In this document: piece after piece, positions 1 to 5,706 of the stretch
Layout of the letters: the number at the start of each line of letters is the position of its first letter
How positions within the stretch are numbered: the first letter of the stretch is position 1
DNA from: an uncultured Armatimonadota bacterium
Lineage (GTDB): Bacteria > Armatimonadota > Fimbriimonadia > Fimbriimonadales > Fimbriimonadaceae
DNA: 5,706 nucleotides
Assembly (NCBI GenBank): GCA_946478935.1
Contig: CAMLEL010000183.1
Span: 1 to 5,706 of the forward strand
Direction: 5' to 3'
Position numbers and translations under genes: made by a program
Notes under the pieces: model-generated
What the model was told of the DNA's origin: nothing
What the model saw: only the letters and a program-made list of their open reading frames with translations
Databases searched by the model: none

Positions 1-1
1 G

Positions 2-388
2 GAGGACAAGATTTGGGTTGTCTACGTTGGTGCGATCATTGGCATCATTCTGCTGCGATTCGCGGCGAGCCTGTTTATTCGGCTCCTGGAAAAGTTTCCC
101 GTCCTCGATCATGTAGCGTACATTCTTGTCGGGTGGGTTGGAGTCAAACTGCTATTCCACTCACTTGAAAAGTTCCAACTCGACAATCCCACGGCAATGC
201 CATTCAGGCTTCCTCATATGCACGAAGGGGTTTTTTGGGGCGGTCTTGCGGCAATTGCCATCATCGGCGGGATCATTGCTTTCCTAAAACGTGCCCCAGA
301 CGATACGTCTTTGGAAGACGAGGCTGAGGTAATCGGGCAGGCACAAGATCTGCAAATCACATCTGAAGAAGAGAATTCGGCCAACTAG
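2..388 (+). CDS. TerC family integral membrane protein, C-terminal part (cut by left window edge)
   Basis: The frame is open from the left edge to a TAG at 386-388, giving 128 residues with no start in the window. Three hydrophobic segments are visible in the fragment, at about residues 4-26, 36-54 and 75-95, followed by a short polar, acidic tail at 97-128. The arrangement IWVVYVGAIIGIILLRFAA, then LLEKFP, then AYILVGWVGVKLL is what I recognise as the end of TerC-family proteins. Members of this family (TerC of tellurite resistance, E. coli Alx, Bacillus MeeF/MeeY) are inner-membrane proteins; several have been linked to manganese export or metal supply to exported proteins. Which role applies here cannot be read from the fragment. 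The ATG at 197 is an internal methionine (residue 66), not the start. The next gene begins 35 nt downstream on the same strand. Family assignment is fairly sure; substrate is not known. Confidence 0.85.
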   Translation, partial: EDKIWVVYVGAIIGIILLRFAASLFIRLLEKFPVLDHVAYILVGWVGVKLLFHSLEKFQLDNPTAMPFRLPHMHEGVFWGGLAAIAIIGGIIAFLKRAPDDTSLEDEAEVIGQAQDLQITSEEENSAN

Positions 389-423
389 ACGTTGCTCGGA
401 GTGTATGCTCACGAGCAGTTCAA

Positions 424-1497
424 ATGGCTGAGAAACTTAGAATCGGAATCATCGGAAGCGGCGGCATCGCGCAAGGCTGTCATATGCGCGGCTATGCATC
501 CATGCCGGACTTGTGCGAAATGGTCGCCGTGTGCGACGTCAATCCAGAAACGGCTCAGGCGGCCGCCGAAAAGTATAGCGTTGCAAAGACCTATACCGAC
601 TATCGGCAAATGTTGGCCAATGAGGGCTTGGATGCCGTATCCGTGGCAACTCCCAATGCATTTCACATGCAGCCAACCATCGACTCCCTCCATGCCGGCG
701 TCCATGTACTTTGTGAAAAGCCCTTGGCCATGAACGCGGCTGAAGCAAGGAAGATGTGTTCGGCGGCACGAGATACCGGAAAAATTCTCCAAGTCGCATT
801 GCAGCAGCGCTTTACTGGCTCCGCCCGGTTCATGAAGCAGTTTATCGATGCTGGCAGCATGGGCGACATTTACTATGCCAGGGCACAAGCGCTCAGAAGG
901 CGGGGCGTACCTCACTGGGGTGTCTTTATCGACAAGGAGAAACAGGGTGGAGGACCACTGATCGACATTGGCGTTCACATCCTGGACATGACGCTATTCC
1001 TTATGGGGTATCCGAAGCCCGTAGTCGCCAGTGGCAAAACATGGGACATGCTTGGCAAGAACCCTGAGATTGTCAATCCATGGGGTGATTACGACCGGAG
1101 CAAGTTCACGGTCGAAGACTTTGCCGTCGGGCTGATCAAGTTTGATAACGGTGCGGTCGTCGTTCTTGAAAGCTCATTCATGGCCAATATCGACGGAGAC
1201 CCGTTCCAAACTCAGCTTATGGGAACCAAAGCCGGGGCCATCGTTAAAGGTTGGGGTGAGAACCCGATTGAAATCTTTACCGAGTCCAACAGGCAGTTGT
1301 TCAACATGAAGCCGACGAACGTTCCGCAGGTCGAATCGGCGCATGTGGATGAAGTGAAAGCGTTTGTTGACGCGATCATTCATGGCAAGCCGTCACCTGT
1401 CCCGGGAGAGAATGGCCTTATCTTGAACGCGATTTTCGATGCGCTCTACAAGAGCAGCGAAACGGGCCGCGAAGAACAGGTCGATGTCACCTACTGA
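424..1497 (+). CDS. Gfo/Idh/MocA family NAD(P)-dependent oxidoreductase (first copy)
   Basis: This 357-residue protein has the length and layout of a complete Gfo/Idh/MocA oxidoreductase. The N-terminal Rossmann fold starts at once with IGIIGSGGIA (residues 7-16), and the second strand ends in an acid (VCD, D38), which favours NAD over NADP as an inference. The family signature CEKP is at 97-100 with the catalytic-type lysine K99. The C-terminal substrate domain carries GGGPLIDIGVH (175-185), placing the usual Asp and His at D181 and H185. The segment RRRGVPHWGVF (158-168) recalls a large uncharacterised subgroup of the family. There is no signal peptide, so it is likely cytoplasmic. Members oxidise or reduce sugars, inositols or their derivatives; the substrate is unknown here. 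The ATG at 424 puts the Rossmann strand directly at the N-terminus; only a minimal GAG (413-415) precedes it. The lipoprotein gene follows after 17 nt. Confidence 0.95.
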   Translation: MAEKLRIGIIGSGGIAQGCHMRGYASMPDLCEMVAVCDVNPETAQAAAEKYSVAKTYTDYRQMLANEGLDAVSVATPNAFHMQPTIDSLHAGVHVLCEKPLAMNAAEARKMCSAARDTGKILQVALQQRFTGSARFMKQFIDAGSMGDIYYARAQALRRRGVPHWGVFIDKEKQGGGPLIDIGVHILDMTLFLMGYPKPVVASGKTWDMLGKNPEIVNPWGDYDRSKFTVEDFAVGLIKFDNGAVVVLESSFMANIDGDPFQTQLMGTKAGAIVKGWGENPIEIFTESNRQLFNMKPTNVPQVESAHVDEVKAFVDAIIHGKPSPVPGENGLILNAIFDALYKSSETGREEQVDVTY

Positions 1498-1514
1498 GGT
1501 AGATTAGAATCAGG

Positions 1515-1904
1515 ATGAGTCTAAGGATGGATCGTTTGGCTTTGGCAGCTCTTCTGCTTGTTGCTGTTGTGGGGTGTCGATCAGTTGCGAATGAAAGTAT
1601 GCATTCGGCTTCTGCGCCCGGTATCGAATTTCCTTACCGTGGCGACCCCCATACGTTTGGTGGTATCCAAGAAGGTACGGGTGGAATGGTCGCAGCGACT
1701 TCGCAGTCGATGGAAAGCGCGGCTCACACTCAGCCAAAGGCCGAGCGGATAGCAGGTCCGGGTGGATTCACAAGCATGAGCGGCCACCAAGTGAGTCCGG
1801 CCAAGGGGAACGATCGGATTGGCGATTTTCAGCCATTGCCCCACGGTTCAAAGGGCCAAGCGGGACGCGCCGAAGGCGCCCATGCAGCACCTGCTGGCCA
1901 TTAG
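1515..1904 (+). CDS. Small predicted lipoprotein of unknown function
   Basis: I do not recognise this 129-residue protein. Its N-terminus is a short positive region (MSLRMDR), a hydrophobic stretch at residues 8-20 and a lipobox VVGC with the acceptor cysteine at C21, so it is probably exported and lipid-anchored. C21 is its only cysteine. The mature part is rich in Gly, Ala, Ser, Pro and His and looks poorly folded; seven histidines are scattered along it (30, 46, 71, 91, 110, 123, 129). It lies 17 nt after the first oxidoreductase and 3 nt before the second, which supports its being a real, co-transcribed gene. The start could be ATG 1515 or ATG 1527; GAGG at 1496-1499 overlaps the preceding stop and is 15 nt from the first, while the bases around 1512-1519 could serve the second. 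Either start keeps the lipobox. No enzyme motif is visible. Confidence 0.75.
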   Translation: MSLRMDRLALAALLLVAVVGCRSVANESMHSASAPGIEFPYRGDPHTFGGIQEGTGGMVAATSQSMESAAHTQPKAERIAGPGGFTSMSGHQVSPAKGNDRIGDFQPLPHGSKGQAGRAEGAHAAPAGH

Positions 1905-1910
1905 ATTGTG
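1902..1910 (+). promoter_or_regulatory. Stop-to-GTG junction, likely translational coupling
   Basis: The lipoprotein stop TAG (1902-1904) is followed after ATT by the GTG start of the second oxidoreductase (1908-1910). No purine-rich ribosome site is seen in the roughly 15 bases before the GTG, so ribosomes finishing the lipoprotein are the likely source of initiation. Confidence 0.5.
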
Positions 1911-2933
1911 ATTCGAATTGGATTAATCGGTTGCGGCGAAGTCGCAAATTTTGGACATTTGCCAGCACTTGTTCAGAATTCGAAGTTTGACGTTGCGGCA
2001 TTACTCGATCCCAATCCAACTCGACTCGCAAGGACCTCAGCAAAGTTTGGGAACATTCCCCCTTACCAAAACTCCGAGGACTTCTACGCCGCCGCTCTCG
2101 ATGCCGTAGTCATTGCTTCACCGGCCCCAGCTCATCATGCAAACGTGATGGAAGCCGCAAGAAAGGGCGTCCACGTCCTTTGCGAGAAGCCCATTTCTTT
2201 CCATGAAGGCGAGGCATATGAAATGAGAGATGCCATGTCCGCTGCCAAGAAGATCTTTTGCATCGGATATTGCTACCGGTTCAGTCCTGTTACCCATCAA
2301 ATCAAGCAATGGGTAGAGGATGGTGCAGTCGGCCAGGTGCGATCCATTCGGATGATCTACAACTGGAATCTCCATGGACGGTATGAGCCAGGGGTTGATG
2401 GAAAGTGGGCAGAAAGCCCGCGTTGGCGCGGCAGGATGCTGGAAGGGGGACCGATGGTGGACTGTGGAGTCCATGCGATCGATCTCATTCGCCACTGGCT
2501 CGCGGCCGACCCAATCCAAGTGAAGGGCTATGGCGCATGGGTCGCTGACTACGACGCTCCGGATCATGCTTTTCTCCACATGGACTTTCCTGGTGGAACA
2601 CATGCTTTCGTCGAAATGAGTTACTCCTACGGGCATACGGTACGCGAGCCGTTGAACGAATTCAAATACGAATTGATCGGTGATGGTGGTGTGATTCGAT
2701 ACAACCGTGACGGCTACGTGCTCGAATACCGAGACGGTCAGCGAGTGGTTCAGGGTCAGGGCGCGTCAGAGAAGAACTTTGCTGGGATGTATGATGTCTT
2801 CGCAGAGGCGATTCTGACTGGAAACTCGGACCTGTTACCTTCCGCGGAAGACGGCATTCTGGCGACGAGGATTGCCTGGGAAGCGACGCGGCAAGCAATC
2901 GAAAAGCGTGCGACCATCGTCCCGGGCGTTTAA
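1908..2933 (+). CDS. Gfo/Idh/MocA family NAD(P)-dependent oxidoreductase (second copy)
   Basis: This is a second complete family member, 341 residues, clearly diverged from the first. The Rossmann motif IGLIGCGEVA is at residues 4-13 and the acid ending the second strand is D34 (ALLDP). CEKP is at 92-95 with K94, and the C-terminal domain motif GGPMVDCGVHAID at 180-192 supplies D185 and H189. The catalytic-type Lys, Asp and His are thus all present and the enzyme should be active. No export signal is seen. GTG at 1908 is chosen as start because it gives MIRIGLIGCG, the normal N-terminus for the family, and no ATG lies near. It has no recognisable Shine-Dalgarno sequence and follows the lipoprotein stop by 3 nt, so translation is probably coupled. 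Two different enzymes of this family in one cluster suggest successive or opposing redox steps on one carbohydrate, but that is inference. Confidence 0.95.
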   Translation: MIRIGLIGCGEVANFGHLPALVQNSKFDVAALLDPNPTRLARTSAKFGNIPPYQNSEDFYAAALDAVVIASPAPAHHANVMEAARKGVHVLCEKPISFHEGEAYEMRDAMSAAKKIFCIGYCYRFSPVTHQIKQWVEDGAVGQVRSIRMIYNWNLHGRYEPGVDGKWAESPRWRGRMLEGGPMVDCGVHAIDLIRHWLAADPIQVKGYGAWVADYDAPDHAFLHMDFPGGTHAFVEMSYSYGHTVREPLNEFKYELIGDGGVIRYNRDGYVLEYRDGQRVVQGQGASEKNFAGMYDVFAEAILTGNSDLLPSAEDGILATRIAWEATRQAIEKRATIVPGV

Positions 2934-2975
2934 CTGAAAAGAACAATCCGCGTCATGATGGCTTAGTAGTAACAC

Positions 2976-4151
2976 ATGGCGTCATCTCGAGCTTTCTTTG
3001 GTCGCTATAAGGGTCCCGTGATTGTATTGGCCCTCGCCGCGACGCTCATTATCGCAGTTGCGATTCCGCGCGAAGATGCGCGTGTCGAGCGGATTCAGCC
3101 AGTTGAATTCCTTTCTTCTTGGAACGGCACCCTCAAGCGAGCTGAGGTCGAGGTTGGCCAGATTGTAAAAGCCGGTGACGTGATGGTTGTCCTCACAGAT
3201 CCACAGCTTGAGGAACAAATCGCAAAGCTTGAGGGCGAGCTGAAGTTAGCCATGCTTGGCACCAAGGAAGCCGTGGTGCAAGAACCGATGATGGGAATGA
3301 TCGGAACGCTGCCTCGGGTTGTTTGGGAAACCGTAACAGTGCCTGCCAAGCCCGGCGCATCCGCATCAAAGGAGATCGTCTCGAAGCCGAAGGAAGCTGC
3401 TCAAGCACCCACCAAGGCGTCCGTGTCCGATGGACAGGTGGAAAAGGCAATGGAGAGCGTCTTTAACCTCAAAGTCGGATTGACAACTGCGGAGACGGAA
3501 GTGGCGGAAGCCACCACGGCAAGTACCGCAGCAAAGACAGCCCGGTCTCTTGCCGAAACCACTCACGAGGCCAACGGTCGACAAAAGGAACGCTTCGAAA
3601 AGCTTTACGAAATGGGTGCAATAGCCAAAAACAAGCTGGATGGCGGCGTCGCCGCGTTCGAGGAATCAGCTCAAAAGTTGGAAGTGGCACAGAAGGGAGT
3701 GATCGAGAGCGAGTCGGTACTCTCGGCAGCCCAAAAGAATCTCGCCATCGCCAAGGATGAACTCTCCAATGCAGAAAGGGGACTGGAAACCCTGCGAAGT
3801 CGCCAATTGATGCAGCCAAGCAAACCAGCATCTATCGAAACAAAGCTAACAGAAGCTCCCAAGGAAGGCACAAAACTAACAACGAAGAAAGTCAAACGCG
3901 TGGTTTACGGTACATCGCCTGAACCTGTCGGAACGCAACCCCTCGTGGTTGATCTGGTGGATTCTGCAGATGCAACAGACGCAAAACGGATTGAGGCGAT
4001 TCGCAATGACCTTATCTCATTAAAGAAGCAGCGGGATGCTCTGAGGCTGATCGCTACCAGCCCCGGACGCGTCATCTTCGTTGCTGCGCCCGGGGCCAAG
4101 GTTGGATTGAACGACAAGCTTGTGGTTATTCAGCCGTTGGCTAGCCGTTAG
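2976..4151 (+). CDS. Membrane-anchored HlyD-like adaptor with long coiled-coil hairpin, lacking a beta-barrel
   Basis: The 391-residue protein has one N-terminal membrane segment (about 13-30) and then a periplasmic part built like a HlyD-type membrane fusion protein. The first lipoyl half is about 49-75 (VEVGQIVKAGDVMVVL), then comes a helical hairpin with its tip near 206-222 (RFEKLYEMGAIAKNKLD), and the second lipoyl half is 361-386 (TSPGRVIFVAAPGAKVGLND). Long heptad-like helices run at about 151-212 and 219-279. Two Pro/Thr/Lys-rich inserts, about 99-150 and 280-331, interrupt the arms. The protein stops right after the second lipoyl half, so the usual beta-barrel domain is absent. In the R-x3-L-x6-S tip motif used by adaptors to meet TolC-like ducts, R206 and L210 are present but the serine position is A217. 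TAA at 2970-2972, in frame, confirms the start; no Shine-Dalgarno sequence is visible. No ABC or RND transporter gene adjoins it. Confidence 0.8.
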   Translation: MASSRAFFGRYKGPVIVLALAATLIIAVAIPREDARVERIQPVEFLSSWNGTLKRAEVEVGQIVKAGDVMVVLTDPQLEEQIAKLEGELKLAMLGTKEAVVQEPMMGMIGTLPRVVWETVTVPAKPGASASKEIVSKPKEAAQAPTKASVSDGQVEKAMESVFNLKVGLTTAETEVAEATTASTAAKTARSLAETTHEANGRQKERFEKLYEMGAIAKNKLDGGVAAFEESAQKLEVAQKGVIESESVLSAAQKNLAIAKDELSNAERGLETLRSRQLMQPSKPASIETKLTEAPKEGTKLTTKKVKRVVYGTSPEPVGTQPLVVDLVDSADATDAKRIEAIRNDLISLKKQRDALRLIATSPGRVIFVAAPGAKVGLNDKLVVIQPLASR

Positions 4152-4920
4152 GTCGCCATCCCTGCCAGATTCCCATACCATTGGCAGAATTGCGAATCTG
4201 GTAGACGTTGCCTCCGTATTGCATCCAATAGGCAGGAACCGGATTGGAGTATGGATCAAGCCGGAATGTTCCGCTTGTTGCGATCGTAACGCTGGATCCA
4301 AACGGAAACACGAAGCCTTGAGGCTCGATGAACCATCTCGGACCCAAGTCAACGAGGACATTGCCGCCGGCAGTTCGCAGAGCCAATCCTGAATAACCGA
4401 CTCCATTAACGTCGAAGACTTCGTATTCCTCTAAGGTTCCAGTGATCTCGAATACATTTGGATCGGGTCCAAGCGCCACGACGGGATTGGCAACGTCCCA
4501 ATAGGGAACGCCATTGGGTCTGCGAAGCGCCAAAACGAGTTCACCACGCTGAACAAGTTTGGCCAGAATGATCCCGCGTCCGTTCAAGAAGACTTTGGAA
4601 CCCGTTACCGTGACGCGATCCTTGGCTTTGATTTGCAGTGTCTGCCGATCCACGAACCAAGTTGGACCCAGTTCTACAACAGCAGTGCCGCCGCCTTCGT
4701 CATTCTTAACGAGCAGCGTGACGCCGACCTCCATGTCGTTGATCGGCTTAACCTTTTGGATGCCGGTCACCACTCCGGAAAAGGTGATCTGAGTTCGCTG
4801 GTTATACAGTCGGTTGTAGCGCGAATTAGTGGCATAGCCGCCCATCCGATCCACGATGACGGTTTGACTCATTGCCATGGTTCCGACGAAGGCAAAGCAG
4901 ATAAGCAGGGAACATTTCAT
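4141..4920 (-). CDS. Exported protein with two tandem LGPxWF domains, function unknown
   Basis: This 259-residue protein begins with a short signal peptide (MKCSLLICFAFVGTMAMS), with a plausible signal peptidase I site A16-x-S18 before Q19 and no lipobox, so it should reach the periplasm or outside. The mature part contains two copies of one domain, about residues 46-141 and 158-252. Each copy opens with a GVVTG or TGTLE-like strand, carries LGPTWF (84-89) or LGPRWF (192-197), then a VTVTGS or VTIATSG strand, and ends in a strand pair closing on Trp (LRRPNGVPYW, and an IRN...GIW stretch). The all-beta pattern suggests a small barrel such as an OB-like fold, which is inference. I cannot name a family or function. 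ATG 4920 has a good ribosome site at 4929-4933. It lies 51 nt downstream of the amidohydrolase and its 3' end overlaps the convergent HlyD-like gene by 11 nt. Confidence 0.85.
   Translation of the reverse strand: MKCSLLICFAFVGTMAMSQTVIVDRMGGYATNSRYNRLYNQRTQITFSGVVTGIQKVKPINDMEVGVTLLVKNDEGGGTAVVELGPTWFVDRQTLQIKAKDRVTVTGSKVFLNGRGIILAKLVQRGELVLALRRPNGVPYWDVANPVVALGPDPNVFEITGTLEEYEVFDVNGVGYSGLALRTAGGNVLVDLGPRWFIEPQGFVFPFGSSVTIATSGTFRLDPYSNPVPAYWMQYGGNVYQIRNSANGMGIWQGWRPNG
4162..4204 (+). other. Inverted repeat just beyond the HlyD-like gene stop
   Basis: CTGCCAGATTC (4162-4172) can pair with GAATCTGGTAG (4194-4204), 11 pairs with one G-T wobble in the plus-strand RNA and a 21-nt loop. It starts 10 nt after the plus-strand stop and lies inside the 3' coding end of the convergent gene. 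In the minus-strand RNA the wobble becomes a C-A mismatch. There is no T-run after it, so it is not a classical intrinsic terminator; it could protect the 3' end or help stop plus-strand transcripts, or be chance. Confidence 0.4.
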
Positions 4921-4928
4921 TGTGGGCT

Positions 4929-4933
4929 TCCTT
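4929..4933 (-). promoter_or_regulatory. Ribosome binding site of the exported tandem-domain protein
   Basis: On the minus strand the bases read AAGGA, 8 nt before ATG 4920. It is the only canonical Shine-Dalgarno sequence with good spacing in the window and fixes the start of this gene. Confidence 0.75.
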
Positions 4934-4953
4934 TACTTCTATTGACGAAGGCA

Positions 4954-4969
4954 TGCCCAGAGCAGGGCA
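4954..4969 (-). other. Short inverted repeat between amidohydrolase and exported-protein genes
   Basis: TGCCC (4954-4958) and GGGCA (4965-4969) form a 5-bp stem with a 6-nt loop, directly after the amidohydrolase stop. No T-run follows on the minus strand. It is too weak to call a terminator and the two genes may still be one transcript; the rest of the 51-nt gap shows only the ribosome site of the next gene. Confidence 0.25.
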
Positions 4970-4971
4970 GG

Positions 4972-5706
4972 TCAGACCCATGCGACGTTGGAAGGTCGTC
5001 CTCGCTGAATGACTTCTTCGATGCTACCAACGCCGGCCAGCATGATCTTGATAAGCGGTGTTTTGGCCCCAGCTTCAATTCGCCATGATCCAAAGGATTC
5101 GCCAAACTCGACTGCCCTGGCATTTGTGGCCATATGCCACACCTCCGAAGGCTGAAGGGGTTTCGAACGTAAGCAGGAGACCTTCAAAGCAGTTCGCATC
5201 TCATCGAACATGTCTATTTGCCCCGAGCTTGCTGGACTGTCCATGCCCAACCCGACTGAAATGCCTGCGTCCAGCATCTCCCGAACGGGAGCTGGAGGGC
5301 ATTGTAGGCGCAGATTCGAGCGAGGACAGTGGGCAACGCGAACTCCAGATCTCGCCATCAACTGAATGTCCTGTTGGTCGACATCACAACAGTGAACAAA
5401 CTGTGCTCCGGTCCTCGCGAAACCGAGCGCGGCCAACTCTTGTACAACTGATTTGCCCTTCGGTACAACTTCGTGACCGGCTTGCCGCCGAAAGTCTGCC
5501 AACGGCCCAATCCCGTCTCTAGTCAATTGCGACTCGTATACGGTCTCGGCTACATGAATACTAACCGGCTCCCGGCTCGCTCCGAATTCGGCGAGTGTTT
5601 GCTCATCGACCGTGTGGTAGGCGTGAGGGGTGAGAAACACGGGTTTACGCCAGATCTTGGCTTGTTCACCGGCTTTCAAACGAATCTGCTGCAGCTTTTC
5701 CGACGG
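4972..5706 (-). CDS. Amidohydrolase, TRZ/ATZ or MTA/SAH-deaminase-like, C-terminal part (cut by right window edge)
   Basis: The minus-strand frame is open from the right edge to TGA at 4974-4972, giving 244 residues; the start lies outside the window, and a TTG at 5679 is only an internal leucine. Numbering the fragment from the edge, HVAE (51-54) gives a metal His and catalytic-type Glu, VHCCDVD (104-110) a second active-site His (H105), HCPRSN (126-131) the usual strand-turn, and GLGMDSPAS (152-160) the metal Asp D156, followed by EMR (169-171). This order is that of cytoplasmic metal-dependent deaminases and hydrolases of the TRZ/ATZ and MTA/SAH-deaminase group; aminofutalosine deaminase is another member of that group and remains possible. 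The HxH metal pair should lie upstream of the window. The end of the protein (about 201-244) fits the small beta-sandwich typical of the family. The substrate, probably an aminated ring or nucleoside, cannot be decided. The exported protein gene follows 51 nt downstream. Confidence 0.9.
   Translation of the reverse strand, partial: PSEKLQQIRLKAGEQAKIWRKPVFLTPHAYHTVDEQTLAEFGASREPVSIHVAETVYESQLTRDGIGPLADFRRQAGHEVVPKGKSVVQELAALGFARTGAQFVHCCDVDQQDIQLMARSGVRVAHCPRSNLRLQCPPAPVREMLDAGISVGLGMDSPASSGQIDMFDEMRTALKVSCLRSKPLQPSEVWHMATNARAVEFGESFGSWRIEAGAKTPLIKIMLAGVGSIEEVIQRGRPSNVAWV

Noticed and set aside
409..978. 189-residue open frame on the minus strand opposite the first oxidoreductase
   Set aside because: It is fully antisense to a gene with complete family motifs and its product shows no recognisable domain.
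2118..2636. 172-residue minus-strand open frame opposite the second oxidoreductase
   Set aside because: Shadow of a well-supported gene; the product is His/Met/Pro-mixed without a motif.
4137..4149. Palindrome GGCTAGCC and nearby repeated AGCCGTT as a possible terminator or site
   Set aside because: Only 8 bp with no loop and no T-run, inside the overlapping coding ends; likely chance.
4633..5088. 151-residue plus-strand open frame across the minus-strand gene junction
   Set aside because: It runs antisense through the signal peptide of the exported protein and the end of the amidohydrolase, both of which have strong coding evidence.
5058..5522. 154-residue plus-strand open frame opposite the amidohydrolase
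   Set aside because: Antisense to conserved amidohydrolase motifs; no domain is seen in its product.
1..5706. Defence, toxin-antitoxin, mobile or phage system
   Set aside because: None of the seven genes resembles a nuclease, transposase, integrase, toxin or phage protein, and no terminal repeats or CRISPR-like spacing were seen.

Overview
The window is an ordinary-looking stretch of bacterial chromosome with seven protein genes, two of them cut by the window edges. There is no RNA gene, CRISPR array, insertion sequence or phage gene that I can see. Base composition is moderate and even across the genes. The cell is probably diderm, because the window encodes a lipoprotein, a HlyD-like periplasmic adaptor and an exported protein. 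Several starts lack a clear Shine-Dalgarno sequence. Two Gfo/Idh/MocA oxidoreductases next to an unusual HlyD-like protein bring Armatimonadota or Planctomycetota to mind, but this is a low-confidence impression and not a determination.

Plus strand, 2-4151: five co-directional genes with gaps of 35, 17, 3 and 42 nt. They are the C-terminal 128 residues of a TerC-family membrane protein, a Gfo/Idh/MocA oxidoreductase, a small 129-residue lipoprotein of unknown function, a second divergent Gfo/Idh/MocA oxidoreductase that starts with GTG 3 nt after the lipoprotein stop, and a membrane-anchored HlyD-like protein. The tight spacing suggests that at least oxidoreductase-lipoprotein-oxidoreductase is one transcription unit. 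The two enzymes probably act on sugars or polyols with NAD(P); nothing in the window fixes the substrate.

Minus strand, 5706-4141: the 3' 244 codons of an amidohydrolase (TRZ/ATZ, MTA/SAH-deaminase-like branch), then 51 nt later an exported protein made of two tandem copies of a roughly 95-residue domain with an LGPxWF motif. This pair converges on the HlyD-like gene, and the two 3' ends overlap by 11 nt.

The points most worth a second look are these. The HlyD-like protein has a hairpin that seems to be interrupted by matched inserts on both arms, lacks the usual beta-barrel after the second lipoyl half, and has no transporter beside it. The exported protein has a clear internal duplication. 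The orphan lipoprotein sits between the two oxidoreductases. I found no convincing evidence of a defence or mobile system.
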